A stretch of 32,921 nucleotides of DNA from Pelagophyceae sp. CCMP2097 (GCA_026770575.1 MU657245.1:26226-59146); one strand, 5' to 3'. Positions 18,264 through 27,088 are shown, counted from the stretch's first letter. Notes: generated from the sequence alone by a model not told the origin. A program made the numbers and translations.

Positions 18264-18950
18264 TTGTAGTCGCCGCTTGGTTGTAAAACCAGAGTGGTCG
18301 CGGCGCACAAAGTCCTTTCAAGCGGCTCGGCTGGAGCTGCAGCGAGACAAAATCGGACAAAATCGGACTCACCAAGCGCGCGCAACCTTTGCGGTCTCTC
18401 TCGCGGGCAGCGCCGCATCCTGGTGTTCCACAGTCGGCGCAGTCCAAATGACCAAGGACTCGACTGCCAAAGACGTGGAAAACGTGGCCGACGTATTGCG
18501 CCCTTAAGGCGCCGTGACGGATCAGCCGCAGCGCCTCCGCAGAGTACGTCTTGCCAGCGACGGGGATGAAGACCGCGACGTCGATGAGAGGCTGAACCGA
18601 ATTCCAGATCCGCGGGCCTGCCACCGAATCAGCTCAGCGTCCGATATGGCAAATGGCCTGCGCGGCGGTCCGAAATGGACGCAGCCGCAAACTGCTTCGC
18701 TTGCGAGGTGGCGCGCAGCTCGTGCAGCCACACGGTTTTCGGAGTCGAAAGCCTCCCGCGGCAGAATGCAATCGAGCGATACAATGGATGCCATCGAGGA
18801 TGCGGCGCCGACCGCGGCCGCTGCAGAGCGAGCATCGGCGCGTCGTCGAACGTCTTATGCGCCTAGTGGTCGTAGACGGAGACGGAGAGCGTGGCGCCTT
18901 TTGGGAGGGCTGACGAAGCGCGGCGTCCGGCGGCCGTATCGCAGCGGGCG
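18264..18950 (-). pseudogene. Decayed coding relic with a C2-domain-like motif
   Basis: On the minus strand LPKGATLSVSVYDH (about 18890) is followed, after one stop codon, by AHKTFDDAP. Together they resemble the end of a C2 domain (xGAxLxVxVYDxD...DDF). Natural-looking peptides continue in shifting frames: SIVSLDCILPREAFDSENRV (about 18780), then VQPLIDVAVFIPVAGKTYSA and RLIRHGALRAQYVGHVFHVF with DCADCGTPGC (18300-18605). The last frame runs on into the fold-back element and ends there. Stops and frame changes argue for a broken gene; unresolved introns are the alternative. Assignment to C2 proteins is weak. Confidence 0.35.
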
Positions 18951-19095
18951 CGTCTCTCATGATCGCAATTCGAAGCCTTTTTTGGGTGTTTCTTCTCCAA
19001 TTGGAGCAAACCTCCCCTCCAAACTCTCCCAAAGGTGGATACAGGGCTGCAGAGGCAGACTTTTGTTGCACCTTTGGGCGAGCTGCCAGTGGGGC

Positions 19096-19265
19096 GAGGA
19101 GGGTCTGGGTATAGGGCCCCGCAGGGGCCGAGAGTCTACCACTATCGAAGCACTGCGTGGCTCCCCGGGACACAGGCCATGTCGTTTCACCCGAACCCGA
19201 ACCCGGGGAGGCGTTATTTGCGCGAGGGCGGGAAATCGACTTCTGGATGGAAAAGGCCAAAGGCA
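19096..19265 (+). repeat. Dispersed repeat, TACCACTATC family, copy 3, plus inverted partner of the 15.65-kb repeat
   Basis: GGTATAGGGCCCCGCAGGGG followed by CTACCACTATCGAAGCACTG is another copy of the family. It is followed at 19,203-19,265 by the inverse of the 15,650 repeat. The rest of 18,950-19,384 shows no gene. Confidence 0.7.
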
Positions 19266-19384
19266 CGAGGCGAGGAGGGCCCAACGGAACCCTGTCCCCC
19301 AAACCGGCTGTCGTGAACTCGTCGCCGGGGGAGGTCCCCTTCCGTGCCCGTACCCCAAGAATGGGACGGTGATATTCTGTTACG

Positions 19385-20290
19385 TTACCCGGTAACCCAC
19401 CTCTCTGGCTTGACCGCCACGATTTGAATGTTCTCGACCCCCACGCCATCGGCGGAAGGGTCTCTGTACTCGGCCGGGTAGCCCGGGTGCCAGCCGTACC
19501 GCGCGATTTTGATCTCGAAGCCGGCGCGCTCACAGGCGCGTGTTATGCTTTCGACATCTAAAGAATGCCATCGTAAAGGCAGCCTCTCCACCCCGCCGCC
19601 GGCGGCCCAGTCCACTCCGCAGCTTTTGAATACATGCTCTAAATTGATACCGTCGCCAGGCCACGGATCTTGGGGCTTGTTCCGTCGCCTCTCGGAAACT
19701 TTCTCGACAAATGTTGCAGCCACGGGGCATCCACCGGGATCCACGGTCCACTGCATGCGCCTCGAGGATGCGGTGATGCATAAAGTGCCCGTCCCAGCGA
19801 CAATCAATTTGAAGAACGCGTTGAGAGATCTTTCTATTTCCGCTCCGCTGAGGAAATGAAACACTTCGCCGCACAGCACCCCAGAAAGGCCAATCGTCTT
19901 CTCCAGGCCGCGCGTGTCGTCTGGCAGCTTGATCTTTTCCGTCCTTAAACGGAAATTGTCCAGCGCATCTACAAACGCAAGATGCCGGGGATCCACGTCT
20001 GCGCAAATGATGATCTGCTTCTTCTTCTCGCCTTTCCCCCGCAATTGAAGCATCTTCGCCGCGTTTCGGGCGTTGAGGCCGTAGGCGCAGCCGACGTCTG
20101 CCAAGAAACGCTTGCCGTCGAAAGAGGAAACCCAAGCGTCTAATAAAGGCGACGGTTCGGACATTTCAAACCCCATGTTGTTCACCGTCGATCGCTGGCC
20201 GCCCGGCAGCGTGCCCGGCGGCGGGTGCGGCGCCGACGAACGGCAGCGTGCCAAGGCGCGGCGGAGCATCGAGTTCGAACACCGAAACAT
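19385..20290 (-). CDS. SAM-dependent class I methyltransferase
   Basis: A single exon encodes 301 residues. The fold signature is clear: motif I FLADVGCAYG (residues 62-71) for SAM binding, IIICADVDPRHL (94-104) with the acidic ribose-binding residue after strand 2, and GVLCGEVFHFLSGAEIERSL (137-156) in the motif IV/post region, followed by LIVAGTGTLCI. The C-terminal part (RACERAGFEIKIARYGWHPG) completes the sheet. The substrate cannot be named. The start MFRCSNSMLRRALARCRSSA gives a basic, Ser/Ala-rich N-terminus that could target a mitochondrion; MGFEMSEP (20,176) is an alternative start that would remove it. Upstream in-frame sequence to 20,482 is Pro/Gly-rich and unlikely to be coding. 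A TATATTTT lies about 15 nt before the chosen start. The gene is intact and isolated. Confidence 0.85.
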   Translation of the reverse strand: MFRCSNSMLRRALARCRSSAPHPPPGTLPGGQRSTVNNMGFEMSEPSPLLDAWVSSFDGKRFLADVGCAYGLNARNAAKMLQLRGKGEKKKQIIICADVDPRHLAFVDALDNFRLRTEKIKLPDDTRGLEKTIGLSGVLCGEVFHFLSGAEIERSLNAFFKLIVAGTGTLCITASSRRMQWTVDPGGCPVAATFVEKVSERRRNKPQDPWPGDGINLEHVFKSCGVDWAAGGGVERLPLRWHSLDVESITRACERAGFEIKIARYGWHPGYPAEYRDPSADGVGVENIQIVAVKPERWVTG

Positions 20291-20640
20291 TTTTCTATCG
20301 CTGAAAATATATCGCCTAATGGGCCCGGGCTCCCCGGGTCTCCACGTCCCGCGTCCTCGGCAATGCCTGTCGCCCCCCGTCATAAGGTCCGGTAAAATTG
20401 CAGGGCCGTTCGATCCGATACGACCCGGCCCAGCATCCCCAGTTTGGCCCCGCAGAGCCGCCCCTAGGGCTTCGGGGGGCAAGCTGCGGGAAGGCGGCTA
20501 CAGCCCCATCGGCTGCCCCGTCTCGGGTGCAGAGCCGCCCCGCAGGGCCGCGGGGGGATCGCCGCAGCAGCCCCGCAGGGCCGCGGTCGGCGGGGGGGGG
20601 GGCGGCCGCAGCCGGCCTCAGCCAGCGGGTTCCTGCAACT
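20291..20640. other. GC-rich intergenic stretch with CCCCGCAGGGCCGC motifs
   Basis: Degenerate CCCCGCAG(A/G)GCCGC motifs recur at about 20448, 20537 and 20572 with a G-run at 20592-20600. I see no gene; the stretch contains the methyltransferase 5' flank on its left. Confidence 0.5.
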
Positions 20641-20751
20641 TGTCAGCGTCTGAGCCGGCGACCTATAGCAGCTCCTACAGCTCGTCGGATTCGCACATGG
20701 CCACAACCGGCCGCAGCCGCGATGCTCCCCCGTGCCTCGTCCCGAGGCGGC

Positions 20752-21066
20752 CTATCGATTGGTCTGAACTGCAGCCCGTCGCCTCGTACCGTTAAGCCCG
20801 GCGACCTGCACCAACCCCTGCAGCTCGTCGACCTCCATGCCGTTAAGCTGGAGCAGACCCGGCCGCTCGTCGGCTTCTAGGCCGGCGTCCTGCTGCATCT
20901 CCTGCAGCATGTCGTCTTCAAGGCCGACGGTCGCCACCAGCTCGCAACACGCGCAGACTTCCGAGTCGACGGCCGCCACAAAATCCGCAGTTGAAAAGCC
21001 ATTTCCGGGGATTGAACCCTGGATTTCGACGAAATAATTGCCGAAATAACCGTAAGTAAAACACAT
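20752..21066 (-). CDS. Short ORF with 14-residue acidic/Leu repeats
   Basis: The ORF encodes 104 residues. After an N-terminal FSTADFVAAVDSEVCACCEL, the chain is built of 14-residue units starting GLEDDMLQEMQQDA, GLEADERPGLLQLN and GMEVDELQGLVQVA. Each corresponds to exactly 42 nt (units at 20809-20850, 20851-20892 and 20893-20934). A diverged copy lies further downstream at about 20655-20700, interrupted by stops, so the original array was longer. The spacing of Leu suggests amphipathic helices. I do not recognise a family. The first residues overlap AT-rich, element-like sequence, so the true start may be elsewhere or the ORF may be a fragment. Confidence 0.4.
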   Translation of the reverse strand: MCFTYGYFGNYFVEIQGSIPGNGFSTADFVAAVDSEVCACCELVATVGLEDDMLQEMQQDAGLEADERPGLLQLNGMEVDELQGLVQVAGLNGTRRRAAVQTNR

Positions 21067-21159
21067 TTATCCGTTGAGATCCGAACCAAAGACCTGGCTC
21101 AACATCGAGTTCTCATCCATCAAATGTAACTTTGAAGGTTACAATGTGGGACTATATAA

Positions 21160-21333
21160 TACAGGAAGCTCACCCTCCACTATTTGAATCATCTCTTTTT
21201 CTGAACATTTACATATTCCGGGGCCCTTCTGATTGGCCCAATTCCCTTTTTGTGAACGCATTTTGTGCTTTCGAGCCCCCTGATTGGCTGATTCAAATAG
21301 GGGTTTGATTCAAATAGGAGGGGGGACTTCCTA
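21160..21333. mobile_element. MITE with TIR AGGAAGCTC...ACTTCCT, about 174 bp
   Basis: The left end AGGAAGCTCACCCTCC-ACTATTTGAATCA and the inverted right end TATTTGAATC...AGGAAGTCCCCCCTCC match with a few differences, next to TA dinucleotides. The inside contains CTTTTTCTGAACAT, which is shared with the element at 24,019, so both belong to one family. There is no ORF. Confidence 0.75.
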
Positions 21334-21890
21334 AACAGGGTCCGAAAAGGCTCTTCCGAATCCCTGAAAATTCTCGGAACCTCGCCGCCTCTGCTTCCCC
21401 CCAGCGAAGCGCAGACGAAAGCCCTTCGCCGCTAGGCCGAGTATATATGCTGGCCTTGCACGAAGATGTCTTTGGATCACCCCGGACTATCGGCGAATCT
21501 GCGGAAATTCGGAAGGCAATAGAGAGCCTCAGCTCGAATCTTGTCCTATCACTGGGCTAAAGTATAAAGCTTTATTCGTGAATCCGTAAAGCTTCGGGTG
21601 CTCACTTAAATGGACGGTCCGAGGTTTGAGAGGAAAAGCGGACATTGGTCCGTTAACACGACACAAGTCCGGTAGGAGGGCTCGCAGGCGTAAACCAGAG
21701 ATATTTTTGGCGATTATCGGCTCGCTGCCAGTGCCGCCAGCGCACTCCAAAAGCGGGCACCAGTTGTCGAATTCGCCTAACAGAAATCGCCAAATTTAAC
21801 TATTTTTAACGTGTGCGTTCTTGCCGCCCCCTCCAGTCGTACTAGTTGCCGCCTCGGAGACCAGCGCGCGAAGAAGAAACTTCCCAAACC
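21334..21890. other. Intergenic stretch with a TATA-like site and a lone element end
   Basis: GAGTATATATGC at 21440 could be a TATA box, but no gene can be assigned to it. TAGAGAGCCTCAGCTC at 21520 matches the terminal repeat of the element at 27,926, but I find no partner end nearby, so it may be a truncated copy. A 73-residue minus-strand frame (21529-21750) looks peptide-like but has no recognisable feature. Confidence 0.4.
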
Positions 21891-21892
21891 GC

Positions 21893-22025
21893 GAAAAATC
21901 AAAAACCACTAAAGGAAGCAAGGAAAGGTCGTACAACTTGGACAGTCGCGATCGGGCACGGTGCCCCATCACGACTGTCCAAGTTGTACGCACTGTCCTT
22001 GGCGCCTTTATCGACTTTTAATTTG
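21893..22025. mobile_element. Fold-back element with long hairpin
   Basis: GTACAACTTGGACAGTCG (21931-21948) is followed by its exact inverse CGACTGTCCAAGTTGTAC (21972-21989), and ATCGGGCAC/GTGCCCCAT pairs inside. Complementarity with mismatches continues outward (CCACTAAAGGAAGCAAGGAA against TCCTTGGCGCCTTTATCG) for about 60 bp per arm. There is no ORF. 22,030-22,430 has no visible gene apart from the 5' flank of the next one. Confidence 0.75.
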
Positions 22026-22432
22026 GGTACTGAGGGTTTAGACTTGATTAACTACTAAATTAAGAAGCTTTCGCAAAGACTCGCCAAAATAAGGGTAGTT
22101 CATGAAAAGCCAACAAACGCCTCCAGGGCGTCTCGTGGTGGTGGTTGGCGTGGCGCCACTCATCATTCAAGGGCAAAAAAAAGTTAAATAATTTCCGGTG
22201 ATAATCTAATTCGACAGTGGGGTCTGGTTGAAAGCCGCGCGTCCATATCTTCGTGCCTGGGAACCGTGATCCTCGTCTGATCCTCGTCTCCGGGCCGGTC
22301 GCTGCCGCAGCGCGGCGCGCACGTTCTCGCGGGCTCGATCCGGGCTCGATCCGGGCTCGATCCGGGCGCCTTGCGGGGTGCGTCGCGCTTGCCGCGCCGC
22401 TGCGAACGCCTCCGCGGCTGCCCGTGCGCACC

Positions 22433-23757
22433 ATGTCGGGCTTCTCGCTGGCGCCGGCGCGCGGCGCGTCGGGCTCCTCGCGGGGGGCGTATGCGTCGCA
22501 AGCTCTGGTCGAGACGCGTCCTTACGGCACGCCGCGGCCGCGGCCGGCGATTACGCGCAGGCGGTCCGAGTTCGCCGAGCGCGTCGACGCCGTGCTATGG
22601 CCTTTGTTCGTCTGCGCGGCGCTGCAGTTGCCGGACCGCGGTGGTTCTCCGTTGTCGCACATGGGCTTGCGCGCCTGGGTCATTTTCGCCGCGCCGATCG
22701 GCGTCGCCGAAGTCGAGCTGCCGCTCATCTGGGCCGCGGAGCGGCGCCGCAGCGCGCACAAGCGCTTCGCCTTCTCCGCGTTCAAGCGAAAACCCAGCGC
22801 GAAAAACCAGAGCCTCATCCAGACGCGGCCCCCGACGGCCTTGCGAGACACCGACCGGGGCCTGGCGTCGTCTCGATGTGGCAAAGAGACCGGGTGTTCC
22901 CCGACCGGGGTGGGCGGTGTCGCACGCTGCCCCGCAGGCGCGCGCTCTGCGTGGCGGCGTCGCGCGTGCACCCGTCAGCGCCGGCCGCGGACGCGCTCTG
23001 CCTCATCCTCGAGGGCGCGCTCGCCGAGGCGCCGAGGCGCCTGCCGGACGCGTTCGAATCAGACAAGCGCGCCTGCGCCTCGGTCGCAGCCGCCTTCGCG
23101 CCGGCGCTGGCAAAGGTCTTTGCGTTTTACGCCGGTCCGCCGTCGCGGTACGAGCGCGAGTCGCTGTCGCGGCACGCGCCGCGCGCGGACGTCGACCGCA
23201 TGCAGCAGTCGCTGTCGTACGGCGGGTGGACCGCTTTTTGCGCCACGTTCTCCCTCCGACTCGGCCCCGACGCGCTGGCCGCAATCTTCGTCGACGCGTC
23301 CCAAGTCGCAGCGGCCGACGACCTCGGCGGCCTCAACTTTGAGGAATTCTTGGACGCCGTGGTCAGCGCCGCGTTGGCGTCGTCGCACGTGCCGGATTCG
23401 ACGGCGCCTCGCCGCCTCCTCGCCGGCCTCCGCGGCATGCGCGACGGCCTCGACGCCGCCGTGCCGCGCGCCGCCAATGCCGGCCACGAGCGAAGGCACG
23501 GCGGCAGCATGGCCGGCGGCAGAAGCGTCTCTTCGAACTACCACCTTTTAATCGAGGCCACGAAAGAATTCCAAGCGATCACGGACGCGTTCTGGGCCGC
23601 CGCGCGGCGCGCCGACCCGCGCACCAAGACGTCTGCGGCGCTGACGTTTGCCGCCGCGGCGCCGCGTTCCACGCAGAAGGACCGCATCCGGCAATCGCAC
23701 GAGTTGCACGACCTCATGAATGAAGTCTCCAGCGCAAGAGGCATCGACCGCCTATAG
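22433..23757 (+). CDS. EF-hand-like protein, two exons
   Basis: Exon 1 (22433-22866) starts MSGFSLAPARG and holds a first helical module: SEFAERVDAVLWPLF, LSHMGLRAWVIFAAPIG, LPLIWAAERRR, KRFAFSAF. Exon 2 (22938-23757) holds a second: AADALCLILEGALAEAPR, LAKVFAFYAGPP, DVDRMQQSLSYGGWTAFC, LAAIFVDASQ, LNFEEFLDAVVSAAL, then HELHDLMNEV near the end. The two reading frames differ and are reconciled by a 71-nt GT...CCGCAG intron (22867-22937); a 68-nt version starting at 22870 also fits. The product is 417 residues. The paired modules with a final FxEFLxA helix are like degenerate EF-hand repeats found in many algal proteins, but the canonical calcium-binding loop is not preserved, so calcium binding is doubtful. 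Internal Arg-rich frames are shadows. Confidence 0.65.
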
Positions 23758-23784
23758 TCTCCACCAGCGCACGAGGCTTCGAGC

Positions 23785-23935
23785 GCCTATAGGGCACCGC
23801 AGGGGCCGAGAGCTTATTCCAGGCTCCCGAAGGGAGCCGTAGTAGTTCGTGTTTGCACCGGGCACGTCGCCGAAAATAATCGCCTAAAAAAAGTCGTCGA
23901 AATCGCATTCTGTTCTGGTGCAAATTCCGGAACTG
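23785..23935 (+). repeat. Dispersed repeat, variant of the TACCACTATC family
   Basis: TATAGGGCACCGCAGGGGCC is followed by GAGAGCTTATTCCAGGCTCC instead of CCTACCACTATC, then by the family tail CACGTCGCCGAAAATAATCG. The CCAGGCTCCCGAAGGGAGCC part can form a hairpin and recurs inverted at 24,881 and 29,641. Confidence 0.7.
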
Positions 23936-24018
23936 GCAAAAAAGTAAAATACGTAATTCGCAACGCGCCTAAGTGTTTCGGACTCGCCGCGCCGGCGCGC
24001 TTCTGAAACGAGAACTCA

Positions 24019-24221
24019 TAGGAAGTTCCTGCCCCAATTAGAATCGGCTTTCGCGGAAATGCCCCAACTAGAATCTAACTTTTTCTGAACATATTCCAAA
24101 TTTCGAGCTCCGTGATTGGTTCAAAATTTCTTTTTCTGAACATATTATATTTTCAAGTCACCTGATAGGCCAGATTGGATTCTAATTGGGGCCAGATTCT
24201 AATTGGGGCAGGAACTTCCTA
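24019..24221. mobile_element. MITE, 203 bp with TA flanks, perfect 25-bp TIRs
   Basis: GGAAGTTCCTGCCCCAATTA begins the left TIR (24021-24045) and is matched exactly by the inverse right TIR (24195-24219). Both ends are flanked by TA. The TTTTTCTGAACATAT motif occurs twice inside and also in the element at 21,160. There is no coding capacity, so it would depend on a transposase elsewhere; TA flanks fit Tc1/mariner-like or related superfamilies. Confidence 0.9.
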
Positions 24222-24228
24222 GTAAACA

Positions 24229-24819
24229 TAAGGGAGGTTCACTTTTTTTGAACAAGTTCTGAACTCAGAGTTCAGGCGATAGTTCAGAACTTGTTCAAAA
24301 TATTTATTGGCTGTGAGGCTGACTGGCCGTGCTGTGCGCTTCTCGTGGTGAGGCTGACGTGTCCTGCAGAGAACAAAACGTCAAACGCGACGCAGAAAAA
24401 GTTGAATTTGCACTCAACTGCATTGGGTCACGGAAATTGTGATAGGCTATCACGGAAATTGTTTGGGTGTCGCGCGGAAACTGTTTTCGCTGCGCGCGGC
24501 GCGAAGGGCGACGCGCTTCGGCGGCGCGTTTGTCGCGCCGAGCGCGCGGCGGCGGCGCGCGTCGATCGCGCCCGGGCGCGTCGAAAACGGTGCGCTACGG
24601 AGCGAGGACGGCCGCCGGGACGGACCCCGCGGCACGCAATAAACGCCGTTCAACCCTCGTATTTTCCAATGTGCAAGGCAGTTCTGAACAATTTCAGAAC
24701 AACTTCTGAACAAGTTATGAACAGCGAGTTCTGAACTCAGAGTTCAGAACATTTCCTAACAGCGTATTTGCGTTTTTGAACTCAGTTCTGAACTTGTTCA
24801 AAAAAAGTGAACCTCTCTA
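24229..24819. mobile_element. TIR element, 591 bp, GAGGTTCACTTTTTTTGAAC ends
   Basis: GAGGTTCACTTTTTTTGAAC at the left end is repeated inverted at the right end (24795-24814) and the complementarity continues into CAAGTTC. TA flanks both ends, with one extra A on the left. It starts 8 bp after the previous element. The inside is GC-rich (24480-24650) with no convincing ORF. The element at 28,655 has related ends. Confidence 0.85.
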
Positions 24820-24880
24820 TTGCTAAATCTTCTTCAAGGTAACCGTAATCGCTGAAAATTCAACGTGCGTCCGAACGGGC

Positions 24881-24945
24881 TCCAGGCGACATGCCCTGGT
24901 GCAAAAAAAACTACTACGGCTCCTTTCGGGAGCCTGGAATAAGCT
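24881..24945 (+). repeat. 65-bp dispersed repeat, copy 1
   Basis: The 65 nt from TCCAGGCGACATGCCCTGGT to GAGCCTGGAATAAGCT match 29,641-29,705 with one difference. The block contains the hairpin GGCTCCTTTCGGGAGCC and GGCGACATGCC, the inverse of the tail core of the TACCACTATC family. Confidence 0.85.
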
Positions 24946-25227
24946 GCGGGTCGCGGGTCGGTCGGGTAGACACACGCAGAAGGGTCGGGTCGGGTTCGAG
25001 TCGTACCCGTTCTAAAAAGCCCCTTTCCAGAGAGTCAGTGACAGGACAGCCAACTCCTCCAAGTCGTCAACCGCCCCCAGTGAGCGTCGTAACCATCACT
25101 CCCTGCAGCTCCTGGCACGGAGTCCCACTGCCGCGCGCTCAGCATAGACACCACGCGGAAGCGGGCTCGGGCGCATCTCCCGTTGAGACGTATTGGAGGC
25201 CTGGCACGATGCATGTATTACCCAGAG
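24946..25227. other. Intergenic, no gene seen
   Basis: There are several GGGTCGGGTCGGGT-like motifs at 24,950-25,000 and otherwise nothing recognisable. It includes the 3' flank of the TFIIS-N gene. Confidence 0.4.
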
Positions 25228-26127
25228 CTACCCAAAGTTATGCTTCCAAAAGGCATTTGCGGCCCCGGACCCGGCGGGCCTCGTCGTCGGCGGCGGCGGC
25301 GCGCCCGCGCGCTGAAAAGGCCGCGGCCGGCGGACGAACGCGGATGCGCCGCGGCCGGAGACGCAGGACAGAGCCACGGGGCCGTGCGACGCCGCCGACG
25401 CGCGCGCGGGTGTGACGTCGCGCGGCCGCTTGGCCCTTGTCGCTTCGAGGCCCGCCGGCGCTTCGAGCGCCGCGGGCCTCTTTGCCGCCGGCGCGCCGCG
25501 CTCGGCTCGGGCGTCCGCGTCGCCGTCGTCGGGGCTCGCGTCGTTTCGGCTGGCGTCTTCGGCGGTGCGCTTCCAAGAAGCGACCAGCCCCTTTGCCAAT
25601 TCCGCCACGCGCGCATCGGCGTGCTTTCTCAGCGCGCCGACGAGCTTCGGGAGGCGCGAGGCGCGGAGCTCAGGAGCGCGGAGGGCGTCGTGCCGCGAGA
25701 GGAGGTTGAGGAGTTCTCGCGTGTCCGCGGCGGGCGCGCCCGCTTTGACGATCGCAAAAAGCGTCGTTTCAAAGTTTCCGATCGCCTCCCAGCGCCGGCC
25801 CAGCAAGACGGGCGCGGGTGCGGGGAGAGCAGGTGCGCGGGGAGCGTCTGGGGCTCTTTCTTCAGCGTATCGAGGATGGCCCCCGTGGTCTTCTGCTCTT
25901 CGATGGTCGCCCGCCTCGGCGCGCTTCTTCTCGAGCGCGCATTTGAGCGCGGCCTGCAGTTCCGCGCTCGCTTCGGGGCGTTTGGCCGCGGCGGCGGTCG
26001 GAGGGGTCTTGGGCACGACCTTGGAGTCCCTGGCTAATACGGAATCGTCGTCAATAAGTCCACTCGCGACGAGGCGCCGGTACGTGTAAACCGCCGACGG
26101 CGAGAACAACTCAGCGAGCGTCGCCAT
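25228..26127 (-). CDS. TFIIS N-terminal (LW/TND) domain protein
   Basis: The frame starting MATLAELFSPSAVYTYRRLV gives up to 299 residues. The domain is NFETTLFAIVKAG, ADTRELLNLLSRHDALRAPE, RASRLPKLVGALRKHADARV then AELAKGLVASWK: the four-helix bundle of TFIIS, Med26 and Elongin A with its KxVxxLRKH...LAxxLVxxWK signature. It docks partners in RNA polymerase II elongation complexes in the nucleus. Just upstream the plus-one frame reads TIEEQKTTGAILDTLKKEPQ, more protein-like than the continuous frame; a 53-nt GC-AG intron (25786-25838, donor GCGCACC, acceptor GGGAG) returns it in phase to AIGNFETT. The frame change near 25,910 is unresolved. The C-terminal third is Ala/Arg/Pro-rich. No TFIIS zinc ribbon is visible, so it is not full-length TFIIS. 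The upstream in-frame extension lies in a TIR element and was rejected. Confidence 0.72.
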   Translation of the reverse strand: MATLAELFSPSAVYTYRRLVASGLIDDDSVLARDSKVVPKTPPTAAAAKRPEASAELQAALKCALEKKRAEAGDHRRAEDHGGHPRYAEERAPDAPRAPALPAPAPVLLGRRWEAIGNFETTLFAIVKAGAPAADTRELLNLLSRHDALRAPELRASRLPKLVGALRKHADARVAELAKGLVASWKRTAEDASRNDASPDDGDADARAERGAPAAKRPAALEAPAGLEATRAKRPRDVTPARASAASHGPVALSCVSGRGASAFVRRPRPFQRAGAPPPPTTRPAGSGAANAFWKHNFG

Positions 26128-26140
26128 CGAAGGCCACCTC

Positions 26141-26451
26141 CCAGGCTCCCGTAGGGCCGGGAGCCGATATCGATGGTATATAATGGTGTGATCGCTAAAG
26201 AAGTGCTTCAGTTGAAACGCAATGTGCTGTGTTATCCTAACATAGCACATTGCGTTGCTTGCTTCTTCTTCTATTATGCACTCCACTTGCTTATTATCCA
26301 CCCTGGGTGGGGCTTTACACCGGAGGGGTCTATGTCAATAAACCTATGCCAGGCTTCCAGGCCGGAAGGCCTTGGCCATGCCTGGAGCGCGTTGGAACAT
26401 TACTTTAGCGATCACACCATTCTACCATCGGGTTCCCTACGGGGAGCCTGG
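26141..26451. mobile_element. TIR/fold-back element 1, CCAGGCTCCCGTAGGG ends, 311 bp
   Basis: CCAGGCTCCCGTAGGG and AATGGTGTGATCGCTAAAG at the left recur inverted at the right (CTTTAGCGATCACACCATT and CCCTACGGGGAGCCTGG). Inside is a further hairpin, CGCAATGTGCT with AGCACATTGCG (26218-26255). The element begins 14 bp upstream of the TFIIS-N start codon and so may influence its promoter. Confidence 0.8.
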
Positions 26452-26510
26452 AAAAAGGCTATGCGTGCTCTTCGACGGGCGAGCTCGCCGGCCGGAGGGT
26501 TAAACGAACC

Positions 26511-27088
26511 CCAGGCTCCCGTAGGGAGAGCCCGATGGTTCCTGATCGCTGAAACCGTTTGTTATGCTATGTTATATATGATATGTGGCTGGGGCAAGTA
26601 GAAATGCAACATTACTACTAGCAAATCAAATCCGAGTTAGCTGGCCTACGGTGTAAATCTTGGCGAGCCCGATCGAACTGTCCAAACGCCGCTGTAAAAA
26701 TCGTCGTACTTGTCGCGGGAGGACCCCGGGCAAGTAGGAATTGAACAAAAAAGGGCACGTTTCCCCGTTTTCCCCAAAACGAGTTTTTGGCTGTGCGTGT
26801 GCGCGTCTGGGTCTCCTCCACCCACACCCAAATCATGGCGTCCGCGGAGGACCTCTGTGAGAAATTTAGCAAAGGCAGAGTCCGGACCGACCATCGGCAC
26901 GCTCGCGCGGGTCGCGCCCAGATCACTAAAACCGCTCCAACACTAAATCGCTTTTTCCTCGATAACACCTTTCGCCAATAAGGTTGCATTTCTACTTGCC
27001 CCAGCCACATATTATATACTAACATAGCACATTACGTTGGAACATTACTTTGGCGATCACACCATTCTACCGTCGGCTCCCTACAAGG
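26511..27088. mobile_element. TIR element 2 of the same family, about 578 bp with 100-bp arms
   Basis: The left arm (26511-26610) ends GGGGCAAGTAGAAATGCAAC and the right arm (26983-27088) begins with its exact inverse. Outer parts share ATCGC(T/C)AAAG and GGCTCCC with element 1. The inner 370 bp on the minus strand contains peptide-like stretches (KYDDFYSGVWTVRSGSPRF, SQKLVLGKTGKRALF) that may be a captured gene fragment; no transposase is visible. Confidence 0.8.

Noticed and set aside
21436..21452. TATA box of a gene
   Set aside because: TATATATG is present, but no coding region or known small RNA could be attached to it.
22253..23551. Alternative plus-strand Arg/Ser-rich frame continuing exon 1 of the EF-hand-like gene
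   Set aside because: After about 22,866 it becomes low-complexity, while the other frame gives conserved-looking helices; a short intron explains the switch.
25183..26037. 284-residue plus-strand ORF
   Set aside because: It is antisense to the TFIIS-N domain gene, whose signature is clear on the minus strand.
26128..26301. 58-residue N-terminal extension of the TFIIS-N protein
   Set aside because: It is encoded by the terminal repeat of the element at 26,141; the start at 26,127 lies just outside.
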